From assembly GCA_003254905.1 (NCBI GenBank), contig QANU01011770.1, positions 20,017 through 84,016 on the forward strand: DNA of 64,000 bases, given 5' to 3'. The notes below the pieces were generated by a model that was given only the letters and a program-made list of their open reading frames with translations, did not search any database and was not told where the DNA came from. The translations under genes were made by a program, and so were the position numbers. This DNA is from Nissolia schottii (taxonomy: Eukaryota > Streptophyta > Magnoliopsida > Fabales > Fabaceae). Of the stretch, positions 1 to 12,900 are shown one piece after another (position 1 is the first letter of the stretch; every line of letters starts with the position of its first letter).

Positions 1-470
1 TTTGTAGTTGAGGTCAAATCGAGATTCAATCTCCATCCTGGCGCAAAATCCGTGGCAAAGTCAGCATTAAAAATCCTCAGCAAATCTTTGACCAAATCTT
101 TTTGAATTTGAATTTAATCTTGAATTTATTGGTCTCAATCTTCTCTTCAAATCTCTTCTTTGAAATTTATATCTTATCAAATCTCCTTCAAATCCTCAAT
201 GATCCTCTTGACAATTTATTTTCTGCAATAAAAATAGAAAACTAAAAAAGAACAAAAGAAATCTACACATTAAATTCTAAGATAAAGTAATGCTTAAAAT
301 TGCATTTTTCTCAATTTCTCACAAAAGAGGATAATGTGCAAAACATATTAATTAAGCATTAAAATTACACATTTTTTAATATACAATGTTCAATTATAGA
401 ATAATAAAATAGGGTACAAAATACACCTATCAGTATGTTTCTTTAGTATTTTTCTTGCGACCATGACACA
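1..470. other. AT-rich repeat-like sequence, no gene
   Basis: No coding stretch is recognisable. The composition and the sharp change to gag-like sequence near 470 suggest that this is part of the same decayed retroelement mass that continues to 2566, but no LTR edge could be fixed because the window starts inside it. Confidence 0.35.
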
Positions 471-1884
471 ACTCTCACTCCGTTTAGGGAGGAAAACCTT
501 GTTAGCATAGCAGAAATCGCTTTTCTTGGGTATCACTCAAGGTTTCCCTTTTTTTTTCTTTTGCTTTTCTTCATACGTCATCTTGACTGTCGCTTCCTTC
601 TTTTCTTTGGACGTTTTGGACCTTCTAGTGTCTTGACTTCCCCTCATTGTAATTGCATTCATTTGCTGCTTGGGTTTGTCTCTGTATTGCTTGGTAATGC
701 TCTTATAGGTTTCTCTACCAATTGTTTTTCTAGTTGACCCATTTGAGTTTCGATGTCCTTGTTAACGGCCTGCTATTGGTTATACCTATTCTCATTTTTC
801 TCATACTCTCCTTAAAACATATCCATGAGTTATTGGAGTAGCAAATCACTCAGGGGTCTTCTGTTAGCTTGTGGTGGGCCCCGTTGTCTTGATCCACTAT
901 TGTTATGCCGCCAGCTGGAGTTGTAAGAATTAGGATACAAGTTATTGTATCTTTGCCTATTCCCCATGTAATTCAACTCTTCGATTGTAGTCTTCATAAG
1001 GCAGTTGGCGGTCTCGTGATTGTCTTGGTAGATCCCATACTCTTCCTCTTAGGAAGTTCTTATAGCTTTAGTTGCAAGCTATTTTTTTATGTCCTTGTTT
1101 TTCACTTCAAGGGCTTCAACCCTAGCCAGTAAGCAAGTTTTTGTGTTCACATCCAATACTCTTCTTCTTGGTGCTTTTCTCTTCTTGACTAGATCGTTCC
1201 TTGCCAACATCTCTAGCATCTCAAGGGCTTCTTTTCTAGTCTTCATGTCCATCATGGAGCCACCAGCTACTGCATTGACCATATCCTTGGAAGTTTGGTC
1301 TAGTGTGTTGTAAAATATGGACGAAAACATATGAAGATGGGGTCCTGGTGGACTTCCTTCGCTTCGGGGCTGGGGATAGGGTCCTCTTTCTGTTCCTGAG
1401 GTGCTGGGGGTAGGGGACCTTTTCTGAGTTTGGGGCCTGTGGTGGTCCTCACGCTGCGAAAAGGTAGGTCCCCTATTGTCCCCCCTTTGGTCTCGATTGT
1501 GTCGCTCCTTTTTCTTGGGTTTGTCTCTCTGCTCCAAAGCTTTGAGACGTCGTTCTTGCTGTTTGATGAGGTCTCGGAGCCCGAGGATAACCTCGTAGGG
1601 ATCCGTGTTTTTCTGAGAATTTGGAACAACTACCTGGGATGAGATATGTCGTCCATTGGGTTCTCAACGATCTACATCATTTTCCCCTGTTATGGACGCG
1701 GGTAGTCCATCCCGAGGGTCAAGTTCCTGGTGCTGCGAGTTCCCGACTTCTCCTTGAAGGATCCCCTGTCGGACTTGGGGGGAGGGGGGTTCGCAGCGAC
1801 GTTTTTGGCTTCCATCAGGGCACCAGTAGAGGGGGGTAGGCTAAAACTTACAAGATAGTATCACGGTTCCCACAGACGGCGCCA
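470..1884 (-). mobile_element. Decayed Ty3/gypsy internal region (gag-like)
   Basis: Read on the minus strand, this segment follows an LTR and a tRNA-Asp-like primer site (TGGCGCC at 1878-1884). A charged, proline- and arginine-rich gag-type spacer comes next. After it comes a segment with the FYNxLDxxxKxMVxAxAGG signature that I associate with Athila/Tat gag proteins, then an NAITMRGS-like stretch resembling the end of Athila gag. No protease, reverse transcriptase or integrase is visible inside the window. The element is a broken fossil with several breaks and runs toward the left edge. The lineage within Ty3/gypsy is inferred from remembered motifs only. Confidence 0.6.
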
Positions 1885-2566
1885 ATATTCGTAAGTAATT
1901 CGTATGGGGTACAAGGTTACCTGAACTGGTAAGGGATGCGCCTTGACGGAAGCTCTAAGTCTGAGGGCAAAGGCTCCGAGCGGGTTCGGAGGTCTGGACG
2001 AGGGTTCCGAGCAGGTTCGGAGGTCTGGACGAGGGCTCCGAGCGGGTTCGGAGGCTCGAACGGAAGCTTCAAGCGGGTTCCTTTCGGAGAGAGTGCGGCG
2101 ATGGGGTGTACCTGCAAAGGCACTTTGACGCTCAAGTAAGCACAAGGAGTAGAAGAATTCTCTAAGAGGAGCGTGAGAGGTACCTGGTGATCCGAATGGT
2201 CGTGTGTTTTTATAGATGAGCTTAGAGTGCAAAGATAGAGGTAAAATAGAGATAAAGCGAGGGGGTTTGCTTATCCGCTCCCCGGTTTATCTTTTCCACT
2301 CATCCAGGAGTTGGTTGCGGACTGGGGAGGAGAGGTTGCCGCTACCTCCTCTTGGCCTTGCTGGGCCGGACCGAGTTCGGAGTCTTTGGGCTTACGACCT
2401 TCTCCTCCTCTAAGCGCCATGAAGCTTCTCTCTTTGGGCTGATCTGACCAAGTAGAAAGCCTCTTCTGCTCCTTAGTGGGTTGGGCCCTTCAGGTCTTTA
2501 AAGAATGTGAACTCCTCTCCCTCTTAGAGGGTTAAAGCTCTCGGACCCGACTTTTAGCCCATAACA
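1885..2566 (-). repeat. Ty3/gypsy LTR, minus orientation
   Basis: On the minus strand this block starts TGTTATGGGC (ending at 2566) and stops directly before the primer site TGGCGCC. It is GC-rich compared with both flanks and is about 680 bp long. It carries a small tandem array at 1972-2064. No partner LTR is seen in the window, so the element was either cut off by the window start or lost its other end. Confidence 0.6.
1972..2064. repeat. Three 31-bp tandem units inside the gypsy LTR
   Basis: Three adjacent copies of a 31-bp unit begin at 1972, 2003 and 2034, each starting GG(C/T)TCCGAGC and containing GGTTCGGAGG. The third diverges in its last third. The GC content is far above the window average. 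Confidence 0.85.
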
Positions 2567-4503
2567 ATAATCATTCCTATAAATTAATGATAATAATGTC
2601 CAAGAAAATGATAGTTATTCGTATAAGTGAATGCATCCTTATTATTCAAAATATGATTATTTTTGTATAAGGATAACGCATTCCTAGGAGTGAATATGTC
2701 AAAAGGTCATTCCCTATAGGGAATGAATCTTATTAGTATACATTCCTTGAAGTGAATGTAATTGTAATGATAATTTTGAATATTGACAATTGATTAATCT
2801 TTGGGTATTTATTATTTGATACTCTTATTCTCCCAAAGAGAATAATATTATGAACTGACTAATTACCAAATTATAAAATAATTTGATAGCCACATCCATT
2901 GAAATTTTTGGATGCACTTAAGGGTACAAGATTTAAAAACTGTTAATGAGAGTACAACTAAACATTTTTTATGATAAGTTATCCATTAAAATTATGTAAT
3001 GGAGAGATCAATAGTAAGAACTATTGAAAAACTATTTCCCCCCCTCTAACGCTTTGAATATGCTCATGTAGTAGCAATGTGTGAAAAGGGTTATAAAAAT
3101 ATTTTGAAATAATGTATGTATTCTTGTATAACTCAATAAGACAAAGAGTTACTCATAAAAAGTAATGAAAGTCACTTAGTTGGCTATGGTCTATTCCATA
3201 AAGTGAATGTGACATATTATAATTCCAAAAGTAACAAAGTTGTCGGAATGAATAATAAATATTATCATTATGGTAATAAAATAAATTGGTCATGTACCTA
3301 TGATACATTTATTTGATGTTTATCAAATATCTCCAAAAGGGAATGATCACAAAAATGTAGAAACACATTTTATTTCTAAAAATTGTCAATCATGAAATGA
3401 GCAATATGATTTGTTTGAAGGTATATGTTTTTTTAAAGATAATGTTTGAGATATTGATCATTTTATTAATGACATAAATATTTACTAATATGTTATTTTT
3501 TTCTTTGTTTATAAATTTTGAGATTATTAGTGATATAAATACTTTTATCATTTGACGTGACCGGTTAGGTTATCCCAATTCAATTATGATGCAAAGAAAA
3601 AAAAATAAAGAATTCACATAGACATTCTTTGGAGAGTTAGAAGATACTTTAATTTAATGAATTCTCTTGTGTTGCTTGTTCTAAAAAAAAATTTTGTGAC
3701 AATGACCAATTGAAATAGGTGGTGCTTTGAAGATATGCTATGTTGTCACTTGAACAAATTTTGTAATCATATGTGTAAAAGAGCTTTGTTGAAGTATGTT
3801 CCCTTTAGTTTCCTTTGAAGTACCATTATGCATTGCAGATATTTCTATACAGTTTGACTAAGTAGCGACTATCTCTTATTTTGATAGATCTCAAAAGAGA
3901 TTATTTTATTCACATGTGCAAGCACAACAAAAGAGACTATAGTAAGAATCCAAATTGTAGGCCACAATTGTTGTCATCCTTATACCGCATGTCAAACATG
4001 CCCTAAAGTAAGGGTCCAAATTCAATATTGTTTTTATGTTTTTGTAGAGAAGTTGGGTTATTTAGACTCATTTTATATAATATATTATGTTGACTCACAC
4101 ATCAGTTATTATTGATTGAAATTTTAATAATGTGTTTAAGATTTCATCTTACAGTAGATAAAATGTAAATTGACACAATTTTATATATAATATAAGTACA
4201 AATAACATTTCTATTAGAATTTAGGGTTTAGAGTTTAGTCTTAATTAAAAATAAAAAAAAGTAATGATATTTGTATTCTAAAGTGTTCAAATAACATTTT
4301 TTTTAATTAAAAAAGGACGGCCAAGTAGTAAAGGTGACAATTCTGGTGCAAGAGCCTCTACTTGGTGGGGTCTAAGGTAGTGAACATGCTATTTCAAAGC
4401 AAAAGAAGAAAGAAGGAAAAAAAGGTCTACTCTCTACTCATCCTTTTGCATTTCCTTGGTTACTGTAACTGATTAGCTATTTTCTCTATTTTCTTCCACC
4501 AAT
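2567..4503. other. AT-rich intergenic DNA, possible degenerate retroelement
   Basis: No intact reading frame longer than noise. The sequence has scattered short repeats such as CATTCC and AGTGAATG near 2600-2760, and tracts that look like decayed copia coding sequence near 3600-4000, but I could not place a motif firmly enough to name it. Confidence 0.3.
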
Positions 4504-4508
4504 CCCTT

Positions 4509-4806
4509 TAATAAAGGAAGCAACTAAATCAGCAAGCAAGCCTGTTGCTGCTGCTTCCATAACTGATTTGGTTACACAGTGGCAAGTTAGTTAAAGGTGG
4601 TTAAAGTCTGTTAGAGTCTTTTAGTTTGTTGCTAATTGGTTGGAGATAGTGAACCAATGCAAATGATATGCATTGCACACCATAGAGCTTAGAATGCTAT
4701 GTATATAAAGCTCAATCTCCTTCATATTGTATTTAGTTTTGTCAATTCAATAAAATCAGAAGAGCTAAGCTCTCTTATCAAATTCTCTATTTCCATTTTC
4801 TCTTGA
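4509..4806 (+). repeat. Left LTR of the copia element
   Basis: Begins TAATAAAGGAAGC and ends TTTTCTCTTGA directly before the primer site. It contains a TGTATATAAAG promoter-like box near 4700. The termini are not the usual TG...CA. Confidence 0.85.
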
Positions 4807-6844
4807 TGGTATCAGAGCTCTGCAGCGCAAATCAACAATGGCGAGAGGAGGAGGAAGCAATGTAGCAGGGAATCGCTTTGCTATAATCTCTAACAATGAT
4901 GACAACTCAAGCTTGACAGATCTGAGTTTCAATCCAGCCAGCCCCTACTATGTTCATGTGAACAAAAATCCATCGCTTTCCATGGTGTCTTCAGCATTGA
5001 TAGGTCCGAATTATCATGTTTGGGCGCAATCCATGAAGCGATCTCTTATCTCGGAGAACAAGTTCAAGTTCCTTGATGGATCCATCACAAAACCAAATGA
5101 ATTTCATCCTTTTTTTGGAGCATGGGAGCGTTGCACCAACCTGATTCATCAATAGATTATGCATTCAGTTTCACAGCAATTGCAAAAAGCATTGATTCAA
5201 TTGATGATGCGGCAAAAGCTTGGCAAGATCTGAAAGATTGATTTGCACAAGCTGATTTCATGAGCATTGTGAAGATTCAGGAAAATCTATACACATTAAA
5301 GCAAGGTAACTACTCTATAACTGAGTATTACACTGAGCTTAAGTCTCTTTGGGAAGAATTAGAGAACTTTCAACCAATTTCAGAATGCACATGTGATGTC
5401 TAGTGTTCTTGTGCTGCTGGCAGGAATATCAAATTGTTTAGGGAACAAGATTATGCATTAAGATTCCTTTCTGGTTTAGATGATAGATATTCAGTTGTTA
5501 GAACTCAAATTTTGCTCAAGAAGAGCTTGCCTCCTCTGAATAGAATCTTTACTATGGTGATACAACAAGAAAGTGAAAATAGTGCTGAGATATCTAATGA
5601 ATCCATTATAAATGCTACAAATTATGGAGGATCTAACCAGAGATCAAAAGGAAAGACAACTAGTGCCACTGCTAGCTCTGGTGGATTCTGCACCTTCTGC
5701 AAGAACACAGGCCATATTGTGGAAACTTGTTATTACAAGCATGGATTTCCACCAAATTGGAAGTTCAAGTGCAACAATAATGCAACAGTTAACAACACTA
5801 CTGAAAAATGTGCAGATAACTCTAATGATTCAGCAAGCACAAAGACTGATTAACTAAAGGAAACAACAAGACAATCTGCTGCACAATTGTTCACCCAAGA
5901 GCAATACGAAAGCCTCATAGCTTTAATTCAGAAGCAGAACAAACAAGATTCAGCATACAACAACATGATTCAAACCTCTCAAGTGAGCATCATGCCTCTA
6001 GAGAATGGTTTAGAAACATTTACAACAGGTAATAGCATAGTACTAGCTTGCTCAATGCCTGGAGGATCATGGATATTTGACTCGGGAGCAACTAATCATA
6101 TATGCATGTCTCTGGCTTGGTTTAATTCTTATTATAGGATTAATCCTATCCTTGTTAAGTTGCCTAATGGAGCCAACATCCTTGCAAAATATTCAAGAAC
6201 AATGGTTTTCACATCTAAGTTGAAGCTTAAGAATGTGCTATATGTGCCTAATTTTCAGTTTAATCTGATTTCCATATCAAAATTAACTTCAGCTGATAGA
6301 TGCTCACTGAATTTCTCACATGATGATTGTCAAATACAGGATATGAACAAGAGGATAATTGGTTTGGGTAAGCAGCTACAAGGACTGTACTATCTTGACA
6401 TTGATATTCCCATGGCCAGGCAGCATACAGCAGCTCAAGTACAGCAAGTGAATTCAGCAGCAGAAGAGACAGTTTGTCATTATAGATTGGGCTACCTTTC
6501 CCCACCTAGGTAACTTTTGCTTAGTGAAAAATATGACTATATTTCATCTACTACTGTAAGTCCATGTGACATCACATTATATTTGTGCTTTTCAATCTGA
6601 TATAGAGCCTAAGAATTACAATGAGGCTAGTAAACAGGAGTGTTGGAGAAAGGCCATGGAAACTGAAATTGCAGCATTGGAACTCACCAAAACATGGACC
6701 ATAACTGATCTTCCCTCAGGTATTACGCCAATATGGAACAAATGGGTGTACAAGATTAAGAGAAAGGCCGATGGTAGCATTGAACGCTACAATGCTAGGT
6801 TGGTGGCCAAGGGATACAACCAAATTGAAGGCATGGATTACTTT

Positions 6845-7069
6845 TGTTAAGAATAATTTAGTGTCTTAGATTTATTTGTAATTGATTTACTCTTGATTTA
6901 ATTTGATTATTGTCAATATTACTTTATTCTCTACCTAGCCTATAAATAGGCGTTGGCTCCTTTGTACTCATATACAACTCTGATAATATAACACCGTTAC
7001 TTTTCTGCTCTCTGTCTATTTCTTGTATTTTCCGTGCCCCTTTAACTCGTTCACTCAAGATGTTTAACA
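6845..7069 (+). mobile_element. Solo-LTR-like insertion nested in the copia RT region
   Basis: A 225-bp block begins TGTTAAG and ends TTTAACA, so its ends form a short inverted repeat. It has a TATAAATAG box near 6951 and a T-rich, CTCTCT-containing 3' part, as in many plant copia or TRIM LTRs. It sits inside the reverse transcriptase region of the older element. No clear target duplication was seen. Confidence 0.65.
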
Positions 7070-7965
7070 GACACATTCTCTCCTGTGGCAAAGATAACCA
7101 CCATCAGAACTCTCCTAGTTGTTACATCCATCAAAGGCTGGTTTCTACATCAACTTGATGTCAATAATGCATTCCTACATGGTGGTCTTCATGAAGATGT
7201 ATACATGACATTGCCTCAAGGGTTTCCTGTTCCAGGCCACAACAAAGTCTGCAAGCTTCTAAAGTCACTATATGGACTTAAGCAAGCAAGTAGGCAATGA
7301 TTGAAAAGCTAAGCCTGCTGCTGCTGTCTTGTGGATATAAACAATCACACTCTATTCCTCAAGAGTTCTGGAAGCCATTTCACTGCCTTAATCGTTTATG
7401 TTGATGATATAATTCTTGCTGGCAATTGCTTGGATGAATTCACTACTGTTAAACAAACCCTGGATGATCAGTTCCGAATCAAGGATTTAGGACAGCTTAA
7501 ATACTTCTTAGGAATGGAAGTGGCTCAATCATCTCAAGGCATCACATTATACCAAAGGAAATACCGCTTGGATCTCTTAGTTGATTCCGACAACTCAGCA
7601 AGCAAGCCTACTTCTACACCGTTGGACCCTGCTTTTAGACTCTTCAATGATCAGGGAAATCCTTTTCGCAGGCTCATTGGCAGTCTCCTCTATCTCACGG
7701 CAACACGACCTGAAATTGCCTTTGCCATTCAACAATTGAGTCAGTTCTTGGATAAGCCCCCAAACACTCATCATCGAGCTACATTGCGTGTCCTGGAATA
7801 TCTGAAATCAGTACCAAGAATTTGGACATAGATTGCCATCTAGTTTGTGAGAAAACACAAGCTGGGCTTATGAAGTTGTTGCCTGTTTCCACAGCTGAGC
7901 AATGTGCAGACATATTCACCAAAGCCCTCTCTGTTGGCCCTTTCAATGCCAAGCTTCGGGGGTGG

Positions 7966-8262
7966 TAATAGAGGAAGCAACTAAATCAGCAAGCAAGTCT
8001 ACTGCTGCTGCTTCCATAACTGATTCGGTGACACAGTTGCAAGTTAGTTAAAGGTGGTTGAAGTCTGTTAGAGTCTGGTAGTTTGTGCTAATTGGTTGGA
8101 GATAGTGACCCAATGCAAATGATATGCATTGCCCACCATAGAGCTTAGAATGCTGTGTATATAAAGCTCAATCTCCTTCATATTGTATTCAGTTTTTTCA
8201 ATTCAATGAAATCAGAAGAGCTAAGCTCTCTTATCAAACTCTCCATTTCCATTTTCTCTTGA
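7966..8262 (+). repeat. Right LTR of the copia element
   Basis: Starts TAATAGAGGAAGC right after the polypurine tract and ends CTCTTGA. It aligns with the left LTR along its whole length. Confidence 0.85.
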
Positions 8263-8785
8263 CCCTCCATCTTGGGCTTTTCCTTTTCTCTTGTTTTTAC
8301 TATGTGAAAGCATGCTTGATTTGACAGAGAAATCTCAACTCCTTCTTTGATGTCTTCTTTGAAAGAGGGTGTGCTGTTTGCATGTGAGGTGAGGCGTACA
8401 TTGCCTCATCCAGTAGACTAGAAGTGATTATAGACCATGACCTATTGCAGATATTTATGGAGGCATTTGATGATGACGGTTTCTGGAGCAGAATTTTATT
8501 CATGTGACAAAGCTTTTAGTTTGTCCTTCTCTTGGTCAAAATTAAAAGGTGTTCGGTTCATGCATGTTGTATTTATCTGTCTCTATTGTAGTTTGAATCA
8601 AGTCAATGCTCGGTGGGCATGTCTTTGCTCATCTAGCACTAACAGTACTATTATTTGCTATTGTGCGGCTTTGGTCACTTGTTTGGGCCTATTGTCCTTT
8701 TCTTGTATCTTTGTAAGCCACAAAACGTATTCATACTCCACGTCCAATGATCCAAAAAGTAAACAATAGAAGGAAAAAAAAAAGG
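8263..8785. other. Intergenic, no supported gene
   Basis: One open stretch of about 110 codons (8437-8769) shows no recognisable domain and has a noncoding-like composition. Confidence 0.4.
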
Positions 8786-8935
8786 CTTAACTAAGTTTTT
8801 AACTCCGGTAAAATTTTAAAATTTGTTTTTAGTTGTTATGTAAAATTTTTAGTTCCTGTAAAATTTTAAAGTTTGTTTTTAATCCCTGTGTCTAGCTGGG
8901 ATTAACGGCAAACCTCTATTTCCAAATCTCAAAGG
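8786..8935. mobile_element. One end of a GGCTTAATTAAG-type MITE
   Basis: Begins GGCTTAACTAAGTTTTTA and continues with two cycles of a TAAAATTTTAAA(A/G)TTTGTTTTTA-like phrase, then ATTAACGGC. The same terminal phrase occurs in reverse orientation at 54275-54324 and in forward orientation near 40828. These look like single ends of one inverted-repeat family. Confidence 0.5.
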
Positions 8936-9950
8936 TTCCAAACATATAACTTAGAAGGCCTAGTGCGAGAATTTCCATTGAAGTGGAAGAAAAGTGGTAG
9001 AAGCATGGGAGTTCAAGTTGATCTTGATAGTAAAGTAGGATCCAATAGGGGGTGAATTGGTTCTTGACACAAATATTTGAATCAAAGATTAAAAAAAAAT
9101 AAAAAAAAATCAGTTAAGTTAGAGAAATATGATGATAGATAAATAAAGTTTAAAACGAAGTTTCATGATTCAAAAGAGGACCACTTCAATTACACAATTG
9201 AAGTAGAGATTTTTAGCATATAATATCAATACATATCGCAGATACATTAGATTGATTAGCAAAAAGTTGCTGTTGGAAAAAATCCTACCATAATTCATAT
9301 TTGGCATTAAATGAATGCATATATCTGATACAGGGAAAAAAGCCTAAATTGTTAGCATCACGGAATGTTTTGACTCCTGTCAAGTCCACAATCCAATTTG
9401 AAGAGATTGGATGCTAACTATGAAACTCTTTGATTTCTCACCTGTATCCTTTCTTGGAAGTAATTCTATGTTCGAACTCAAGAACACTAGTTAAGGGGAT
9501 TGAGCATCTACCACTCCAATCTACCATATGTAGGCTCTGTGAAAATCTTTATTTAAACACAAAAATAATAATATGGTTGAAAATGACAAATATAAAATGC
9601 TCTTCCTTATTGTTTCAGAAAAGCTACTCAATGCCTTCATTGAATATAAATGAGTTTAATTCAGTCATGTCCAGCAGAAGTGAAAGTGAAAGGTAGCCGG
9701 TTGATGTTGATCGATCAGCTCCAACGTTGTCTGGATTTTATTGATGTGGTGTCAGGATCTGAATTTTAACTTGGACATTACTAAGTACAAGCTATTTTGA
9801 ATTACACACCAATTTGTTGATTTTAATTCAGCTATAATAAAATGTACAAACTTAAGAATGACAAAAACAGAAGGATCATTGAAAATGAAAAGGGATAAGA
9901 ACAAGAAGCTTCTGCTCTCCTTATCTGTGACCATATATATGCCGAATTCA
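8936..9950. other. Intergenic and 3' flank of the receptor kinase
   Basis: AT-rich with no coding signal. The part next to 9950 is expected to hold the 3' UTR of the minus-strand receptor kinase. No poly(A) signal could be assigned with confidence. Confidence 0.4.
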
Positions 9951-12900
9951 TCATTTGAAACCCGGCTTAGAACTAGAAGATGAATGAAGCAGTGACGACA
10001 CAGAGAAGCTCGTGTTATTGCTCTTTGAATTCAAGCCTTGCATTACTGGCACCGTTGAAGATGTCGCCGCCGGAACTCCGCCAGAACTTTTATTCCCACC
10101 ACAAGCATCGTTTGCTGCAGGAGAACCCTTTAGAAGCACATCGAATTTCGCATATTCCTCCCTTTCGTGTCTTATCTCCTTCAGCATTGCCGCAATATCT
10201 CTCATTGTCGGCCTTTCATCAGGGGATGGATTAACACATAACAAGGCTATGCCTAACGCCTGCATCGTTTCCTCTATTTCTGATTCTGGTCTAGAGAGTA
10301 AGCTAGGATCAAGTACTTCAAGCCCTCTTTTCTGTCTCACCCAATCAACAACATGTAGACCATCCGGTATGGTTGGATCGATCGGTTGCTTACCCGTCAA
10401 AACTTCTAACATGACTATGCCATAGCTGTAAACATCGCTCTTCTCTGTGATCTTCATCATATAGCCATACTCTGAAACAAATTCAATGTCAGCTTCAAGG
10501 TTCCAAACAAATTATCTAAAGTGTATTTCAGAATGAAGCTAACAATTTCAACAATGTGCAAGCAACTATGTAAAGCTTTCTAAAACAAACTCTTAGGTAT
10601 AGTTTCCTGATATTTGTTTTCCTTTGAACTAAACATATTAACTGTATTTGATTTAACTCTTTCTAAACTCCTTATATCTAGTTGCCTAGATAGCCCACAA
10701 ATGTTTTGACTTAATTCTGAAGCAGATTAGAATATTTTTCTGCAAGCAACAAACAAGTAAAACTCCGAAAGAAGAATGCAATGAAGTTGGTGTGGAAGAT
10801 GCACTAACCAGGAGCAATATATCCATAGGAACCAGCTACTGTATTGGAAGACCGACCGAAATCGCCATCATCAACTAGCTTAGCCAAGCCAAAGTCAGCA
10901 ATGTAAGGTTCAAACTCAAGGCCAATGAGGATGTTATTGGCTTTGATATCTCTGTGGACTATAGGAGGGACACAATCATGATGTAGATATGCAACTCCTT
11001 CCGCAGCGCCTAACAAGATTCGGTACCTTAGTTCCCACTCCAGAGAATTCCCAGTCCTCTCATGGAGCAGGCTGCTCAAACTTCCGTTCGGCATGTAATC
11101 AAAAATAAGCAACCTTGATTTTCTGTTCCAACAACATCCCAAGAACCTGACAATGTTCTTATGACGGATAGAGCCGAGGGTCTTCACCTCAGCCGAGAAG
11201 GAGTCGCGTGCTCCACTCTTGTTGTCATCCTTAAATACCTCCCCTGCATCAGTTGTTGGCCACAGTTTCTTCACAGCAATGACTTCGCCGTTATCCATTT
11301 CAGCGCGATAAACAACGCCAGAGCATCCCTTGCCGATTATGTTCCTATCAACTAAACACCTCAGTACTTGTTCCACCGTAAAGTTCAGCTTCTGGAATGG
11401 TATGAACTGCCATGACCACGATTCCCCTAATTCAGAATCATCATCTCTTAAGGTTCTTCTTGCTTTTATCACAGCAGTTATCCCCATAACTATCATTATC
11501 ACTGTTAAGGTTATCAGCGATCCGATGGCGAGCTTTAGCCTTCGCGATTTCTTTACATCATTTCCACTCAATGTCACGCCTGTCCTTCCAGAATCTTTTA
11601 CATAGCATGAGTCCTGGCCTGAAGTGCAAAGCCCTTCATTTCCGGCGAGGTCTTTCGGCGATAACTGCCTGAAAAGCTTGTTATCTGGAAGATAGCCGGC
11701 AAATCTGTTGTAGGAAACATTAAGGGAGACAAGATTATCTAGCGCTGCAAGAGGCTGCAAGTCTCCTTCCAGCTGGTTGTGTGACAGGTCCATTATGGAA
11801 AGCTTGGTAAGAGCAGATATCTCAGCTGGGATCGGCCCACTGAGGGAATTGCAACTCAGATTCAGAGCGATTTCTAGAGACTCAATCTGGCCGAGCTCGG
11901 CTGGCACGCTTCCGGTGAGCTGATTGCTGCTAAGATCAAGCAGTTGAAGATTGGAACATAGGCTCAGTGATGCAGGAATTTGCCCAGAAAACAAGTTTCT
12001 GCCTAAGATTAGCTTACTTAGAGAAACAAGACGGCCCAAACTCGCCGGTATTGGGCCCGAAAACTTGTTAGAAGATGCATCCAATACCTGAAGTGCAGAC
12101 AGTGATGACAAAGAATTAGGCAGCGAACCTTCTAAGCTGTTACTGCTGAAGTCTATCATCTGCAGCTCTGAGCAGCCACCAATCTCATAAGGCACCGGCC
12201 CAGAAAGCCGGTTCCCGGAGAGATCTAAGAAATTCAAGCTCTTGAGGTTACCTATTGTCTTAGGAATGGCACCGGCGATCCTATTGTTTCCAAGCCTCAG
12301 CCTTATAAGAGAGCTACAGCTGCCGATTTCCGAAGGTATAGAGCCTGATATGTCATTTGAAATCAGAAGCAGCTTTGTGAGGTTTTGGAGCTGAAATATC
12401 CCAACAGGAATGCCTCCGGTGATCGAATTGCGAGACAAGTCTAGCGCCTGCAGGTTACTGCAGTTCCCCAGAGTGGAAGGAATGCTCCCTTCCAGCTGGT
12501 TCTGCCAAGCAAAGAACACCACGAGATTCGACAGCTTCCCCAGCTCCGGTGGAATCAGGCCGGAGAGCTGGTTAGTGTCAACTTGAAGCTGCTGAAGATT
12601 TTTCGCATTCGAAAGACTGGCAGGTATTGAACCAGACACATTGTTATCACTAATCATGAACTCCTCAAGCTGCAAGAGTCCCCCCAAAGACAAAGGTATG
12701 GTTCCAGATATAGAATTCAAAGAGAGGTCAATTTTCCTCAGGCTTGTGCAGTTACCAATCTCTTGAGGGATGGCCCCAGCAAGACCATTCTGCCACAGAA
12801 ACAACTGTTCCAGCTTCTGGAGCTTACCAAGCTCAGGTGGAACAGAACCTGAGAGGCTGTTCTCATAAAGGAACAAGTCAACAAGCTCAGAGCAGTTACC

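Larger units (their letters stand above)
4509..8262 (+). mobile_element. Ty1/copia retrotransposon, broken, with both LTRs
   Basis: Two LTRs of about 298 bp (4509-4806 and 7966-8262) flank an internal region with the copia order. A primer site TGGTATCAGAGC (initiator tRNA-Met type, 4807-4818) is followed by a gag region with a CxxC...GHxxxxC zinc knuckle. Then come a DSGATNH protease motif, a reverse transcriptase with YVDDIILAG, RNase H remnants, and a G-rich polypurine tract at 7957-7965. The LTRs differ at about 19 positions (roughly 6%), which suggests an insertion a few million years old. Flanks CCCTT and CCCTC look like a 5-bp target duplication with one mismatch. The element is a fossil with several breaks and holds a second LTR insertion (6845-7069). 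Confidence 0.9.

Noticed and set aside
8437-8769. 110-codon open stretch on the plus strand
   Set aside because: Cysteine- and serine-rich noise, no domain, no splice context, next to repeats.
10012-10425. Open stretch antisense to receptor kinase exon 2
   Set aside because: Shadow of the strongly supported minus-strand kinase.
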